Shown here: in pieces, positions 1-7,684 of the stretch
Layout: the number at the start of each line of letters is the position of its first letter
Numbering within the stretch: the first letter of the stretch is position 1
Assembly: GCA_905214265.1 (NCBI GenBank)
Contig: CAJMLQ010000012.1
Span: 1 to 43,264 of the forward strand
Length of the DNA stretch: 43,264 bases
DNA from: an uncultured bacterium
GTDB lineage: Bacteria > Bacillota > Clostridia > Oscillospirales > Ruminococcaceae
Direction of reading: 5' to 3'
Position numbers and translations under genes: made by a program
Notes under the pieces: generated by a model
Database searches by the model: none
What the model was told of the DNA's origin: nothing
What the model saw: only the letters and a program-made list of their open reading frames with translations

Positions 1-155
1 TGGGGGTCCGTTTCCGTTGCTTCTCGGGTCTTTTCGTCCAGCTTCCGTTCGATGAGCGCCGTCAGGGCGTCATCATCCATGGTGGTGAGCAGAGGGTGGT
101 CCTGAATTTCGGATTTGCATTCAAAAATCAGGCTGTCCCTTGGATTTTCCGGCAT
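1..155 (-). CDS. CpaF-like secretion ATPase, N-terminal fragment
   Basis: This is a partial gene that runs off the left edge; only the first 51 codons are present (MPENPRDSLIFE...). The ATG at 155-153 follows AAAGGAGG with good spacing. The acidic N-terminus ends in a segment (DDALTALIERKLDEKT) that resembles the helical N-terminal region before the ATPase core of CpaF/TadA-type type II/IV secretion ATPases. No Walker motif lies inside the window, so the assignment rests mainly on context: it is 23 bp downstream of a CpaE-like gene on the same strand, the usual order in Tad/Flp pilus clusters. If correct, the protein would be the cytoplasmic hexameric ATPase that powers pilus assembly. It could also be another protein of this operon. 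Confidence 0.55.
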   Translation of the reverse strand, partial: MPENPRDSLIFECKSEIQDHPLLTTMDDDALTALIERKLDEKTREATETDP

Positions 156-178
156 ACCGCCGCCTCCTTTTGAATGAT

Positions 179-1216
179 TTATGCCAGGAACGCCGGATCC
201 CAGGCGCCGTTTTGGGTCAGGAACCCGCAGAGGGAACGGCTGTCAGAGGCATTGGCGCAGAAGTCGAGCCGCGCCAGCACGGGGAGTTCCGAAGTCCCGC
301 CGCCGATGAGAACGGCGGACAGCTTTTCCCGGAAAGCGCCGTAGACGCTGTACTGTTTTTCGAAAAGCGCCCATTTTGCCCGGGCCGCAGTGGAGGCCCC
401 CATAACGGCGGCAATGTGGTCGGCTTCGGTCAGGACGGCCATAGCGGCGGCACTGAGATAGGGGCTGAGGTCAGCTACGATGCTGTCGAACATGCCGGAG
501 CTTCGCAGAACCGTGAGAAGGGCGGTGATGTCGTCGGCGGTGACAGCTTCGAAATCTACCAGGTTGTCGAAACCGCCCAGGTGCTGGAGGCCGGTGGACG
601 GATCTGTCTGAAGGAGGCTCTGGAGTTTGGCGGCCATGTTGATACCGCTACCCAGCTTGGCAAATAGCTCGCTGATGCCCTTCCGGTCCGAAGGACCGAA
701 AAAGGCCTCGTGGGAGGAGACGTTCTGAAGATCCAGGTAGAGGATCCGCTTCCCGGCCATGGCAAGCCGCGAGGCGTAAGCGATGGCAGCGGCCGAAGTT
801 CCCACACCGCCGGCGGGGGAGTAGAAAGCCGTCAGGAGGGTGCTTTGGGAGTGGCCGCTGTAGATGTTCTCCGCGGGGGAAACATCGGCGTAGAGCTCCA
901 GGATCAAGCGTTGGATCTCGCTGATGCGCTGGTATTTGCGGATGCTATGGAACCCCTTGGCAGTGAAGCCGCCATCCTGGTCTGGGTCAGCCAGAAAAAC
1001 GGCCAGACGAGTCCCGGAAAGCCGAATGGAAGGGTCATACATCCCTGCGGAGAGCAGCAGGATGTCGCAGGAGGCTCCGGAAAACTCCCGGAGGAAAAGC
1101 TCCCGGTCGGTGTACATGGTGACGCTCCATTGGACCGCGTCACTGCGGGAAAAGACGCTGGAGAGCCTTTTCAAGTAGTCGGCGCTGCTGTCTGCAGCCA
1201 CAAGGCGGATCTGCAT
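179..1216 (-). CDS. CpaE-like pilus assembly protein (pseudo-receiver + MinD/ParA-type domain)
   Basis: This 345-residue protein starts at the ATG at 1216, behind GGAAGGAACCGACT; the longer upstream frame has no ribosome binding site. Residues 1-110 look like a receiver-like domain (MQIRLVAADSS..., DILLLSAG). A MinD/ParA-type fold follows, with SPAGGVGTS at about 133-141 and ILYLDLQ afterwards. The P-loop is the CpaE variant GGVGTS rather than the ParA KGGVGKT: it lacks the signature lysine and has Thr where the Walker lysine should be. CpaE proteins localise Tad/Flp pilus machinery and lie upstream of cpaF, as here. It sits 31 bp downstream of the PP2C gene, so the three genes are probably one operon. 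Family assignment is fairly secure; pilus function is inferred from context. Confidence 0.7.
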   Translation of the reverse strand: MQIRLVAADSSADYLKRLSSVFSRSDAVQWSVTMYTDRELFLREFSGASCDILLLSAGMYDPSIRLSGTRLAVFLADPDQDGGFTAKGFHSIRKYQRISEIQRLILELYADVSPAENIYSGHSQSTLLTAFYSPAGGVGTSAAAIAYASRLAMAGKRILYLDLQNVSSHEAFFGPSDRKGISELFAKLGSGINMAAKLQSLLQTDPSTGLQHLGGFDNLVDFEAVTADDITALLTVLRSSGMFDSIVADLSPYLSAAAMAVLTEADHIAAVMGASTAARAKWALFEKQYSVYGAFREKLSAVLIGGGTSELPVLARLDFCANASDSRSLCGFLTQNGAWDPAFLA

Positions 1217-1247
1217 AGTCGGTTCCTTCCTTTCGATATGTATGCGG

Positions 1248-1964
1248 TCAGCGCCGCTTAATGATGCCGAGGGAGATGTTGTCGCGCTCCCCTTTGAGCC
1301 GAGCCTCCTGAACAAAAGAGGCGGCGAGGAGATTTAAGTCGGTTTTGGGACGGATTTTCTGGATGCCCTTGATGAGGCGATCCCGGCCCAGGGTATGGTA
1401 AAAGCCGTCGCTGCAGAGCAGAAAGGCGTCCTCTTCGTAGACGGCCCCGGAGGCGGTGAAGAAATCCGGATCCTGACGGATGCCGATGCAGCGGGTCAGG
1501 GCCATTTTTCCCTCCGGCTGCCGGGCGACGTGGTCCTTGGTCAGGAGAAAAAGATCGTGGTTGACCCGGTAGATCCGGCTGTCGCCCACATGGATCAGAA
1601 AGTAGGCGTTCCCACAGATCAGCAGGACGGAGGCCGTGGTGGCGGCGGGGGTCCCCTCTTCCTGCGAGCGGGCGGCAATTTCCCGGCCGGCGGCGGCGAG
1701 GGCTTCGGTGAGGGAGCTGGACAGCTGAAGCAGCGGGTCTTCCGAAAGGGTCCGGGACTGGAGGCAGCCGGCGAACCACTCCCGCAGCCGGAGAACAACA
1801 GCTGCGGAGGCGTAGCCGCTTCCGGCGAAGCTGCCGACCCCGTCGCAGATGACGCCGAAAACCACCTCCTGACCGGCAAAGGTATCGGAGGCGAGAAAGA
1901 GGCTGTCCTGATTGGATTCCCGGCAGCCGCCTTGGTCGCAGCAGCCGCCGAACTGGTATTCCAT
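1248..1964 (-). CDS. PP2C-family serine/threonine protein phosphatase
   Basis: This 238-residue cytoplasmic phosphatase starts at the ATG at 1964 behind AAGGAGGAATACAGG. The PP2C metal-binding and catalytic motifs appear in order: ESNQDSLF near residue 16, GVICDGVGSFAG near 48-60, HVGDSRIYR in the middle, LCSDGFYHTL, and ERDNISLGII at the C-terminus. The metal-ligand aspartates (QD, CDG, SDG, RDN) are all present, so an active Mn/Mg-dependent phosphatase is expected. Several N-terminal cysteines (GGCCDQGGC) are unusual. It is the first gene of the CpaE/CpaF-like operon, which suggests that Ser/Thr phosphorylation controls pilus or secretion genes. The partner kinase is not in the window. Confidence 0.88.
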   Translation of the reverse strand: MEYQFGGCCDQGGCRESNQDSLFLASDTFAGQEVVFGVICDGVGSFAGSGYASAAVVLRLREWFAGCLQSRTLSEDPLLQLSSSLTEALAAAGREIAARSQEEGTPAATTASVLLICGNAYFLIHVGDSRIYRVNHDLFLLTKDHVARQPEGKMALTRCIGIRQDPDFFTASGAVYEEDAFLLCSDGFYHTLGRDRLIKGIQKIRPKTDLNLLAASFVQEARLKGERDNISLGIIKRR

Positions 1965-2007
1965 CCTGTATTCCTCCTTCCTTAGGTGAACAATACCATC
2001 TCTGTAT

Positions 2008-2036
2008 AAAATACCACATTTTTCGACATTTGTAAA
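2008..2036 (-). promoter_or_regulatory. Sigma-A-type promoter of the PP2C-cpaE-cpaF operon
   Basis: On the minus strand, TTTACA (2036-2031), a 17-nt spacer and TATTTT (2013-2008), with a TGG before the -10 giving an extended -10. It lies 44 bp upstream of the PP2C start codon. Confidence 0.65.
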
Positions 2037-2171
2037 CGGCGTATTGCTCAAACATGAGCGAAGTTTTACCAATTGATTTGATTGTACTTTTATATACACT
2101 GGAAAGAGAAAACTGTTACACCCCTACACCCCGAAAATCAATTTTTGCAGAGCGTTCCATTTCCGTAAGCG

Positions 2172-2209
2172 AAATCCGCCTGCGTCTTCGAAAAGAGGCA
2201 AGCGGATTT
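2172..2209 (-). terminator. Hairpin downstream of the ZIP gene
   Basis: An inverted repeat with outer arms AAATCCGC/GCGGATTT and an interrupted inner stem (TGC/GCA, TCTT/AAGA). It lies 29 bp beyond the ZIP stop codon. The T-run is short on the minus strand (TTT) and longer on the plus strand (TTTTT). A terminator for the ybaK-cca-ZIP unit is the simplest reading. Confidence 0.5.
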
Positions 2210-2237
2210 TTGCCATTGGGACGCGGGAAAGCGGCAG

Positions 2238-3041
2238 TCAGCCCAGGGCGACGTCTAGGATCATCATCACCAGAAAACCGGCCATCACGCCGAGGGTGCC
2301 AGAGTTGGAGTGTTCGCCCAGATGAGCCTCCGGGATGAGCTCCTCCACTACGACGTACATCATGGAACCGGCGGCAAAGGAGAGGAGCCAGGGCATCAGC
2401 GGCTGGATGCTTCCGGCGATTAGAACCACCAGGACTCCGAACACCGGCTCCACTATGCCAGAAAAACTGCCGAAGAGGAAGGAGCGCCACGGGGAGAGGC
2501 CTTCCTGTCGCAGGGGGAGGGAAATGGCTGTTCCCTCGGGAAAGTTCTGGAGGCCGATGCCCAGGGCCAGCACCAGAGCGGAGGTGTAAAGGGCCGTTTC
2601 GTTGCCTAGGGCCAACTGCTGGGAGGCCAGGGCGAAGGACAGGCCCACTGCCATACCTTCCGGAATGTTGTGGAGGGTGACAGCCAGCACCAAGAGGGTG
2701 GTGCGCTTCCAGGAAGAGTTGGTCCCCTCCGGGTCGCTGGAGCCGGGGTGCAGGTGAGGCAGCAGACGATCCATCAGTAGCAGAAAGCCTACGCCCAACA
2801 GAAAGCCGCCCGCAGCGGGAATCCAGCCAATTTGTCCGGCTTCTTCGGCGGCTTCGATGGCGGGGACCAGAAGGCTCCAGACCGAGGCCGCGATCATAAC
2901 GCCGGCCGCGAAGCCCAGAAAGACCCGCTGCACCCCGGGCCGTACAGCGCCGCGGAAGAAAAAGACCAAGGCCGCGCCCAGAGATGTCATCAGGAAGGTG
3001 AAGCCAGTGCCCAAGAGGGCCCACAAAAGCGCTTGTTTCAT
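2238..3041 (-). CDS. ZIP-family metal transporter (ZupT-like)
   Basis: A 267-residue integral membrane protein with about eight hydrophobic helices. The two ZIP signature helices are clear: HNIPEGMAVG in TM4 (near residue 124) and NFPEGTAISL in TM5 (near 166). Their His, Asn, Glu and Pro residues form the metal pathway in the family. The central loop (LPHLHPGSSDPEG) holds the His residues typical of the TM3-TM4 linker. It most likely imports divalent metals such as zinc across the cytoplasmic membrane. The ATG at 3041 follows AAAGGAG, and only 12 bp separate it from the upstream cca-GNAT gene, so they are probably co-transcribed. Substrate choice (Zn, Fe, Mn) cannot be read from the sequence. 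Confidence 0.9.
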   Translation of the reverse strand: MKQALLWALLGTGFTFLMTSLGAALVFFFRGAVRPGVQRVFLGFAAGVMIAASVWSLLVPAIEAAEEAGQIGWIPAAGGFLLGVGFLLLMDRLLPHLHPGSSDPEGTNSSWKRTTLLVLAVTLHNIPEGMAVGLSFALASQQLALGNETALYTSALVLALGIGLQNFPEGTAISLPLRQEGLSPWRSFLFGSFSGIVEPVFGVLVVLIAGSIQPLMPWLLSFAAGSMMYVVVEELIPEAHLGEHSNSGTLGVMAGFLVMMILDVALG

Positions 3042-3053
3042 ACGATACTCCTT

Positions 3054-4970
3054 TCAGCGAACTTCCGGCTGATCTGGGGAAAGGGGAAACTCGTAAAGGC
3101 GGAACCATTTCAGGCCGGGGATGTTGAGCCCCAGGTCCACCGTTCCGGCTGGACGAAAGCCGGCGCGTTCGTAGAGGGAAACTGCCCGGGAATTGCCCGT
3201 AAAGGCGTCCAGGCGGACCGTCCGGCAGCCGGTCTCCTGGCCATAGCGCAAGGCGAACTTTAGCAGCAGGCGGCCTGCCCCCCGTCCGGAGCAGGCCGGG
3301 TCTACGGCCAGGGTGTGGATCACCAGAACCTCGCTGTCCGCCGCTGGGATGCTCCAATTTCCCTTGCGGTAGGCGGGGTCCTGCCGGTGGTTGAGGACCA
3401 TGGTTCCGGCAAGAAAGCCGCCGTTTTCCAGCAGCCAGAGGGTTCCGGCGGAAATGGCGTCCTCTGCCGTTTCCGGAGTGGGATAAAAGCCGTTGCGCCA
3501 GCCGCAGGGGTTGACCGGCTGGCGTTCAAAATAGCGGTTGATGCGAAACCAGAAAGCGCCCACCGCCGGGAGATCCTTCGGCCCGGCCCGGCGGATGCGG
3601 AAATCCGGAAACCGGGGATAATTCGGGGGGAGGAGGGGCGGATGCTCCCGCAGCCAGCGCAGAAGCGCCGCCTTTTCGTTGGGACAGGTGCCGGAGATCA
3701 CTGCCTGCAGCAGCTCCTCCAGGGAAAAACCGACGGTTCGGCCGGCGGGAACTCCGGCGGCTATCAGGTCCTGGCCGGTGACAGCCAGGGCGTCCAGGGA
3801 GAAGCATTCCTTTTTGGAGAGAATGTCCCGGGCCATCTGTTCCAGGCGGTCCAGGTGGAGACGGCGGTCGGAAACTTCCAGGTTCTGGGCGGAATTGTCC
3901 GCCCGCTTCACCTCCAGAAGGGCGAAGAAATCCTCCGGCCCCAGCGCCCGCAGCCAGCGGCGGATGGAGGCGTTCTTCGGAAGAATGGAGGCGTCGTGCC
4001 ATTCCGTCAAGGTCCGGACCCGACGGAAGGTTTCGCCGTCCAACCGCAGGCGGCGCAGAACATCGGCCGCAATGGAGGCGGAAACCGCCGGATGGCCCTT
4101 GAAGTGGCCGCGGCCGTTTTCGTCCAGGAAGAAGCGCGCTGGTTTGCCGGTGTCGTGGAGCAGCATGGTCAGGCGGAGCACCGGGTCCGGGCGGACGGCC
4201 TCCAGGGCGCGAACCGTGTGCTCGTAAATATCCCAGAGGTGGTAGGGCGTGCGCTGGTCAAAGCCGCGGAGAGGACCCAGCTCCGGGATCAGCACGGTGA
4301 AAACCTCCGGAAACTCCCGCAGCATTGCGCCGGCTCCCTGCCCGCAGAGGAGTTTCTGCAGCTCGGCGGCGATCCGCTCGGCGGCCACAAGGCGGAGCCG
4401 ATCCCGATTGCGCCGGACGCTTTCCGCCGTGGCGGGTTCTACAGAAAAGCCCAGCACTGCCGCAAACCGAAGGGCCCGAAGGATCCGCAGGGCGTCCTCT
4501 TCAAAGCGGAGGTCTGGATCTCCGACGCAGCGAATGATCCCGGACTCCAGGTCCGACCGGCCGCCGAAGCAGTCGGTGATCCCCTCCTCGGGGGACCAAG
4601 CCATGGCGTTGATGGTGAAGTCCCGGCGGGACAGGTCCTCCCGGAGAGAGCGGGTGAAGGAAACAAAGTCCGGGCGGCGACTATCGGAGTAGGAGCCGTC
4701 CACCCGGTAGGTTGTGATCTCCAGGGGGCTGCCGTCCAGAAGGACGGTGACGGTTCCGTGGCGCTCCCCGGTGGGGATGACCGGAAAGCCGGAGAAAGCG
4801 GCCCGGACCTCACCGGGAAGGGCCGACGTGGTGATATCCCAGTCGTGGGGCTCCCGGCCCAGTAGGCAGTCCCGGACGCAGCCGCCTACCGCCTGGGCGC
4901 TGTAGCCGGCTTCCCGAAGGCAGGCAAGGGCCTTTTTTACGGCGGCGGGACACTGTTCCAGCCGGGTCAC
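3054..4970 (-). CDS. cca: CCA tRNA nucleotidyltransferase fused to a GNAT acetyltransferase
   Basis: This 638-residue protein is about 180 residues longer than ordinary bacterial CCA-adding enzymes. Residues 1-150 carry the class II nucleotidyltransferase head (AVGGCVRDCLLG, then DWDI with the catalytic DxD). An RNA-binding region follows, then an HD domain (YEHTVRAL, LLHDTGKPARF). From about residue 455 to the end there is a separate GNAT fold: FRIRRAGPKDLPAVGAFW, the acetyl-CoA loop VDPACSGRGAGRLLL, and a terminal NSRAVSLYERAGFRPAG. The first half should add or repair the tRNA 3' CCA end. The acetyltransferase substrate is unknown. The start is GTG at 4970, overlapping the ybaK stop (GTGA) with no clear Shine-Dalgarno sequence, so translational coupling is likely. 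The frame is uninterrupted across the domain boundary. Confidence 0.9.
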   Translation of the reverse strand: MTRLEQCPAAVKKALACLREAGYSAQAVGGCVRDCLLGREPHDWDITTSALPGEVRAAFSGFPVIPTGERHGTVTVLLDGSPLEITTYRVDGSYSDSRRPDFVSFTRSLREDLSRRDFTINAMAWSPEEGITDCFGGRSDLESGIIRCVGDPDLRFEEDALRILRALRFAAVLGFSVEPATAESVRRNRDRLRLVAAERIAAELQKLLCGQGAGAMLREFPEVFTVLIPELGPLRGFDQRTPYHLWDIYEHTVRALEAVRPDPVLRLTMLLHDTGKPARFFLDENGRGHFKGHPAVSASIAADVLRRLRLDGETFRRVRTLTEWHDASILPKNASIRRWLRALGPEDFFALLEVKRADNSAQNLEVSDRRLHLDRLEQMARDILSKKECFSLDALAVTGQDLIAAGVPAGRTVGFSLEELLQAVISGTCPNEKAALLRWLREHPPLLPPNYPRFPDFRIRRAGPKDLPAVGAFWFRINRYFERQPVNPCGWRNGFYPTPETAEDAISAGTLWLLENGGFLAGTMVLNHRQDPAYRKGNWSIPAADSEVLVIHTLAVDPACSGRGAGRLLLKFALRYGQETGCRTVRLDAFTGNSRAVSLYERAGFRPAGTVDLGLNIPGLKWFRLYEFPLSPDQPEVR

Positions 4971-5443
4971 TGGGCAATGGCGGCAGTAGAGCCGCGGACA
5001 AGGGTCAGAAGATCATTGGGAGCAAGCTCCACCTGGGTTCCAATTTTTCCAGCGCTGACCATGATCGTGGGGCAGGCGAGGGCACTTTCGTCCAGGGTGG
5101 TGCGAAAGGCCTTCTTCATCCCAATGGGGGAGCAGCCGCCTCGAATGTAGCCGGTGACAGCGTTGATCTCGCTGACGTGGATCATTTCGATGGACTTTTC
5201 TCCCACGGCCTTGGCGGCGGCCTTTAGGTTCAGCTCCTTGGCGGCGGGAATGACAAAGACGAAGAAATTCCGGCTTGCGCCCCGGGTCACCAGGGTCTTG
5301 AAGACCCGCTCCACCGGCTGGCCCAGCTTGGCGGCGACGGAAACGGCGTCGATGAGGCCGTCATCGTGGGGGTAGAAGTGCGGGGTATAGGTGATTTTCG
5401 CTTTGTCCAGGATGCGCATGACGTTGGTCTTTTCTGCGGACAT
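4967..5443 (-). CDS. ybaK: YbaK/EbsC-type aminoacyl-tRNA deacylase
   Basis: A 158-residue cytoplasmic protein matching the YbaK family in length and sequence: an N-terminal segment with TYTPHFYPHDD, then VFKTLVTRG, FVFVIPAAKELNLKAAAKAVG, GYIRGGCSPIGMKK and the C-terminal AGKIGTQVELAPNDLL. The central Lys in VFKTL and the GGCSPIG loop are characteristic active-site elements. YbaK hydrolyses Cys-tRNA(Pro) made in error by prolyl-tRNA synthetase. The ATG at 5443 follows GGAG. The stop overlaps the GTG start of the CCA-adding gene, which groups two tRNA-maintenance functions in one transcript. Confidence 0.92.
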   Translation of the reverse strand: MSAEKTNVMRILDKAKITYTPHFYPHDDGLIDAVSVAAKLGQPVERVFKTLVTRGASRNFFVFVIPAAKELNLKAAAKAVGEKSIEMIHVSEINAVTGYIRGGCSPIGMKKAFRTTLDESALACPTIMVSAGKIGTQVELAPNDLLTLVRGSTAAIAQ

Positions 5444-5473
5444 GGGAAGGCTCCTTTGCAGTTTATCATTATC

Positions 5474-5502
5474 AGTATACCACCTTTTTGCCGCAAAGTC
5501 GA
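5474..5502 (-). promoter_or_regulatory. Promoter of ybaK-cca-ZIP
   Basis: Minus strand TCGACT (5502-5497), 17-nt spacer, TATACT (5479-5474), with TGG directly before the -10 (extended -10). It lies 31 bp upstream of the ybaK ATG. Confidence 0.6.
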
Positions 5503-5717
5503 GGGGGAGCGGGAGGATGTTTTCTCAGGAAAATGCGGTGGGAAAGTTCGGGATTCCGACAAAAACTCGAGCATCGCGGCCGTATGTGTTAAAAAGACAG
5601 GGTAAAAATAATGGAAAACAGGAAAGATATCTGTGACAGCCGGGGTTCTGGGAATGCGAGAATCAGGAGGGTTTTTCAAAAGCGCAATTTTTGGCGGTAA
5701 TGTGTGCGGTTTCTGCC
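5503..5717. other. Intergenic region without recognisable gene
   Basis: This stretch lies between the divergent ybaK and xylulokinase promoters. I see no convincing coding frame, RNA gene or repeat in it; the open frames crossing it lack ribosome binding sites and family resemblance. Confidence 0.5.
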
Positions 5718-5746
5718 TTGACAGTGCCGGCGGAGCATGTTACGAT
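5718..5746 (+). promoter_or_regulatory. Promoter upstream of xylulokinase
   Basis: Plus strand TTGACA (5718-5723), 17-nt spacer, TACGAT (5741-5746). The -35 matches consensus. It implies an untranslated leader of about 245 nt before the xylB start codon, or a small leader gene. Confidence 0.6.
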
Positions 5747-5794
5747 ACAGAAGAAAGGGACGGCAGCGTAAAACTGAAAACGGAGCGCCTGCCC

Positions 5795-5980
5795 ATGAGG
5801 GATTACCGGAATCCGATGCGGAGGGCACGCCGGAGGATCGGCTGGATCCTGGAGCAAGGGACCGCAGCAGAGGCGGTTGCGGAAAACGCCGCTTCCCTGG
5901 CGGTGATCCGCCGGCTGGAAATGCGGAGGTATCCGGCGGGAATTACGGCTTTACGCCCTGGCTGTCCGGAGAAAAAGTGA
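5795..5980 (+). CDS. Possible 61-residue leader ORF before xylB (doubtful)
   Basis: An ATG preceded by CGGAG at 12 nt opens a 61-codon frame (MRDYRNPMRRARRRIG...) ending 18 bp before xylB. It is very rich in Arg and Ala and resembles no family I know. Such composition is common in chance frames of GC-rich DNA. It is listed only because it fills the long xylB leader and has a plausible start signal. Confidence 0.2.
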   Translation: MRDYRNPMRRARRRIGWILEQGTAAEAVAENAASLAVIRRLEMRRYPAGITALRPGCPEKK

Positions 5981-5998
5981 AAGCGGGAGGAGTCGAAC

Positions 5999-7525
5999 AT
6001 GGCATACTACATCGGCATTGATATTGGAACTTCCGGCACAAAAACCGTGCTTTTTACGGCGTTGGGGGAGACAGTGGCCTCGGCCTCCGTCGAATATCCC
6101 CTCTATCAGCCCCAGAACGGCTATGCGGAGCAGGACCCGGCTGACTGGTGGAACGCCGTCTGGCAGACCACCGCGTCGGTGATGGAAAAGAGCGGAGTGG
6201 ACAAGCGGGAAGTTAAGGGCATCGGCCTTTCAGGGCAGATGCACGGACTAGTCATGCTGGACAAGGATGGAAAGGTGCTGCGCCGCTCCATTATCTGGTG
6301 CGACCAGAGAACAGCGGCGGAGTGCGAGAAAATTACCGAGCTGGTTGGCCGGGACCGTCTGATCGCGATCACCGCCAACCCCGCATTGACAGGCTTTACG
6401 GCGTCCAAGATCCTTTGGGTCCGGAATCACGAGCCGGAGGTTTACGCCCAGTGTGCAAAAATCCTTCTGCCGAAAGATTATATCCGCTATATGCTCACCG
6501 GAGAGTATGCCACAGAGGTCTCCGACGCCAGCGGCATGCAGCTGCTGGATGTTCCAGGGCGCTGCTGGTCCCGGGAGATTTTGGAAAAGCTGGACATTGA
6601 CGAAGCGCTGCTGGGCCGGGTTTATGAGTCGCCCGAGATCACGGGGCGGGTCACCGCGGAGGCGGCTCTGCTGACCGGTCTGGCAGAAGGCACTCCCGTC
6701 GTGGGCGGCGCTGGGGACAACGCCGCAGCCGCTGTGGGGACCGGTGTGGTCGAGGATGGAAAGGCGTTTACCACCATTGGGACCAGCGGCGTGGTTTACG
6801 CCCATTCTTCTAAAGTTGCCATTGATCCTCAGGGGCGGGTGCATACCTTTTGCTGTGCTGTGCCGGGTGCCTGGCACGTGATGGGCGTCACCCAGGGCGC
6901 GGGGCTCTCTCTGAAATGGCTGCGGGACACGGCCTGCGCGGAGGAATGTGCCAAGGCTGCGGCGATGGGAGTGGACCCCTATGTGATCATGGACAGCAAG
7001 GCGGCGGAGTCGCCCATCGGGGCCAACCGGCTGCTGTATCTTCCCTATTTGATGGGAGAGAGGACGCCCCACCTCGACCCCAACGCGCGGGGGGTATTTT
7101 TCGGCCTCTCTGCCATGCATACTCGCGCGGACCTAATCCGTGCGGTGATGGAGGGCGTCGCCTTTTCCCTTAATGACTGCAGGGAGGTCATCGCCGGGAT
7201 GGAAATACAGGCCAACGATATGGCGGCCTGCGGCGGTGGCGGACGCAGCCCTCTGTGGCGGCAGATGCTGGCGGATGTCTTTGGCTGCCCGGTCAAGACG
7301 ACGGCTTCCAAGGAGGGTCCGGCGCTTGGTGTGGCGATCCTCGCCATGGTGGGCACCGGGGAGTATCTTTCTGTGGAGGAGGCCTGCCGGACGATTGTGG
7401 GGGTGGATCGAGTCCAGGAGCCGGTGCCGGACCACACAGACCGTTATCAGATGTTTTACCGGTTTTACCGAAGGCTATATCCGGCGCTGAAGGAAGAATT
7501 TGCGGCGCTGGCGGAATTGGGCTGA
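5999..7525 (+). CDS. xylB: Xylulokinase (FGGY family)
   Basis: A 508-residue cytoplasmic sugar kinase of the FGGY family that phosphorylates D-xylulose to xylulose 5-phosphate with ATP. The N-terminal phosphate-binding motif YIGIDIGTSGTKTVLF begins at residue 4. LSGQMHGLVMLD at about 80-91 is the xylulokinase-specific segment, followed by IIWCDQRT. The second ATPase domain carries VVGGAGDNAAAAVG with a conserved catalytic Asp, TIGTSGVVY, the signature LPYLMGERTPHLD and the adenine-binding ACGGGGRSPLWRQ. The ATG follows GGGAGGAGTCGAAC. No xylose isomerase or pentose transporter is nearby, so the substrate is inferred from family motifs. A strong terminator follows, so it is probably monocistronic. 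Confidence 0.92.
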   Translation: MAYYIGIDIGTSGTKTVLFTALGETVASASVEYPLYQPQNGYAEQDPADWWNAVWQTTASVMEKSGVDKREVKGIGLSGQMHGLVMLDKDGKVLRRSIIWCDQRTAAECEKITELVGRDRLIAITANPALTGFTASKILWVRNHEPEVYAQCAKILLPKDYIRYMLTGEYATEVSDASGMQLLDVPGRCWSREILEKLDIDEALLGRVYESPEITGRVTAEAALLTGLAEGTPVVGGAGDNAAAAVGTGVVEDGKAFTTIGTSGVVYAHSSKVAIDPQGRVHTFCCAVPGAWHVMGVTQGAGLSLKWLRDTACAEECAKAAAMGVDPYVIMDSKAAESPIGANRLLYLPYLMGERTPHLDPNARGVFFGLSAMHTRADLIRAVMEGVAFSLNDCREVIAGMEIQANDMAACGGGGRSPLWRQMLADVFGCPVKTTASKEGPALGVAILAMVGTGEYLSVEEACRTIVGVDRVQEPVPDHTDRYQMFYRFYRRLYPALKEEFAALAELG

Positions 7526-7552
7526 GCCGCCGGATTCTGCCGGGGACCGTCG

Positions 7553-7598
7553 GTGCATGGTAAGACTTTTTGTTAAAAAAGTCTTGCCATGCACTTTT
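7553..7598 (+). terminator. Strong terminator of xylB
   Basis: A near-perfect 19-bp stem: GTGCATGG pairs with CCATGCAC, a T-G wobble, then AAGACTTTTT pairs with AAAAAGTCTT around a GTTA loop. TTTTC follows. The 3' arm also contains the -35 box of the next gene. Confidence 0.85.
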
Positions 7599-7612
7599 CA
7601 ATGTGATAGAAT
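7584..7612 (+). promoter_or_regulatory. Promoter of the SARP-type regulator
   Basis: TTGCCA (7584-7589), 17-nt spacer, TAGAAT (7607-7612) with TGA before the -10 (extended -10). The -35 lies inside the 3' arm of the xylB terminator. Confidence 0.65.
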
Positions 7613-7684
7613 AAAAATAGCAAATTGTCGTTGGCGGAGCGCCGTATATGCGTTTTGAGGAACATTTTGAGGAAGGGGCATGAT

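Noticed and set aside
3315..4865. 516-codon plus-strand open frame opposite the CCA-GNAT gene
   Set aside because: It is a Gly/Gln/Arg-rich shadow frame with no ribosome binding site and no recognisable domain.
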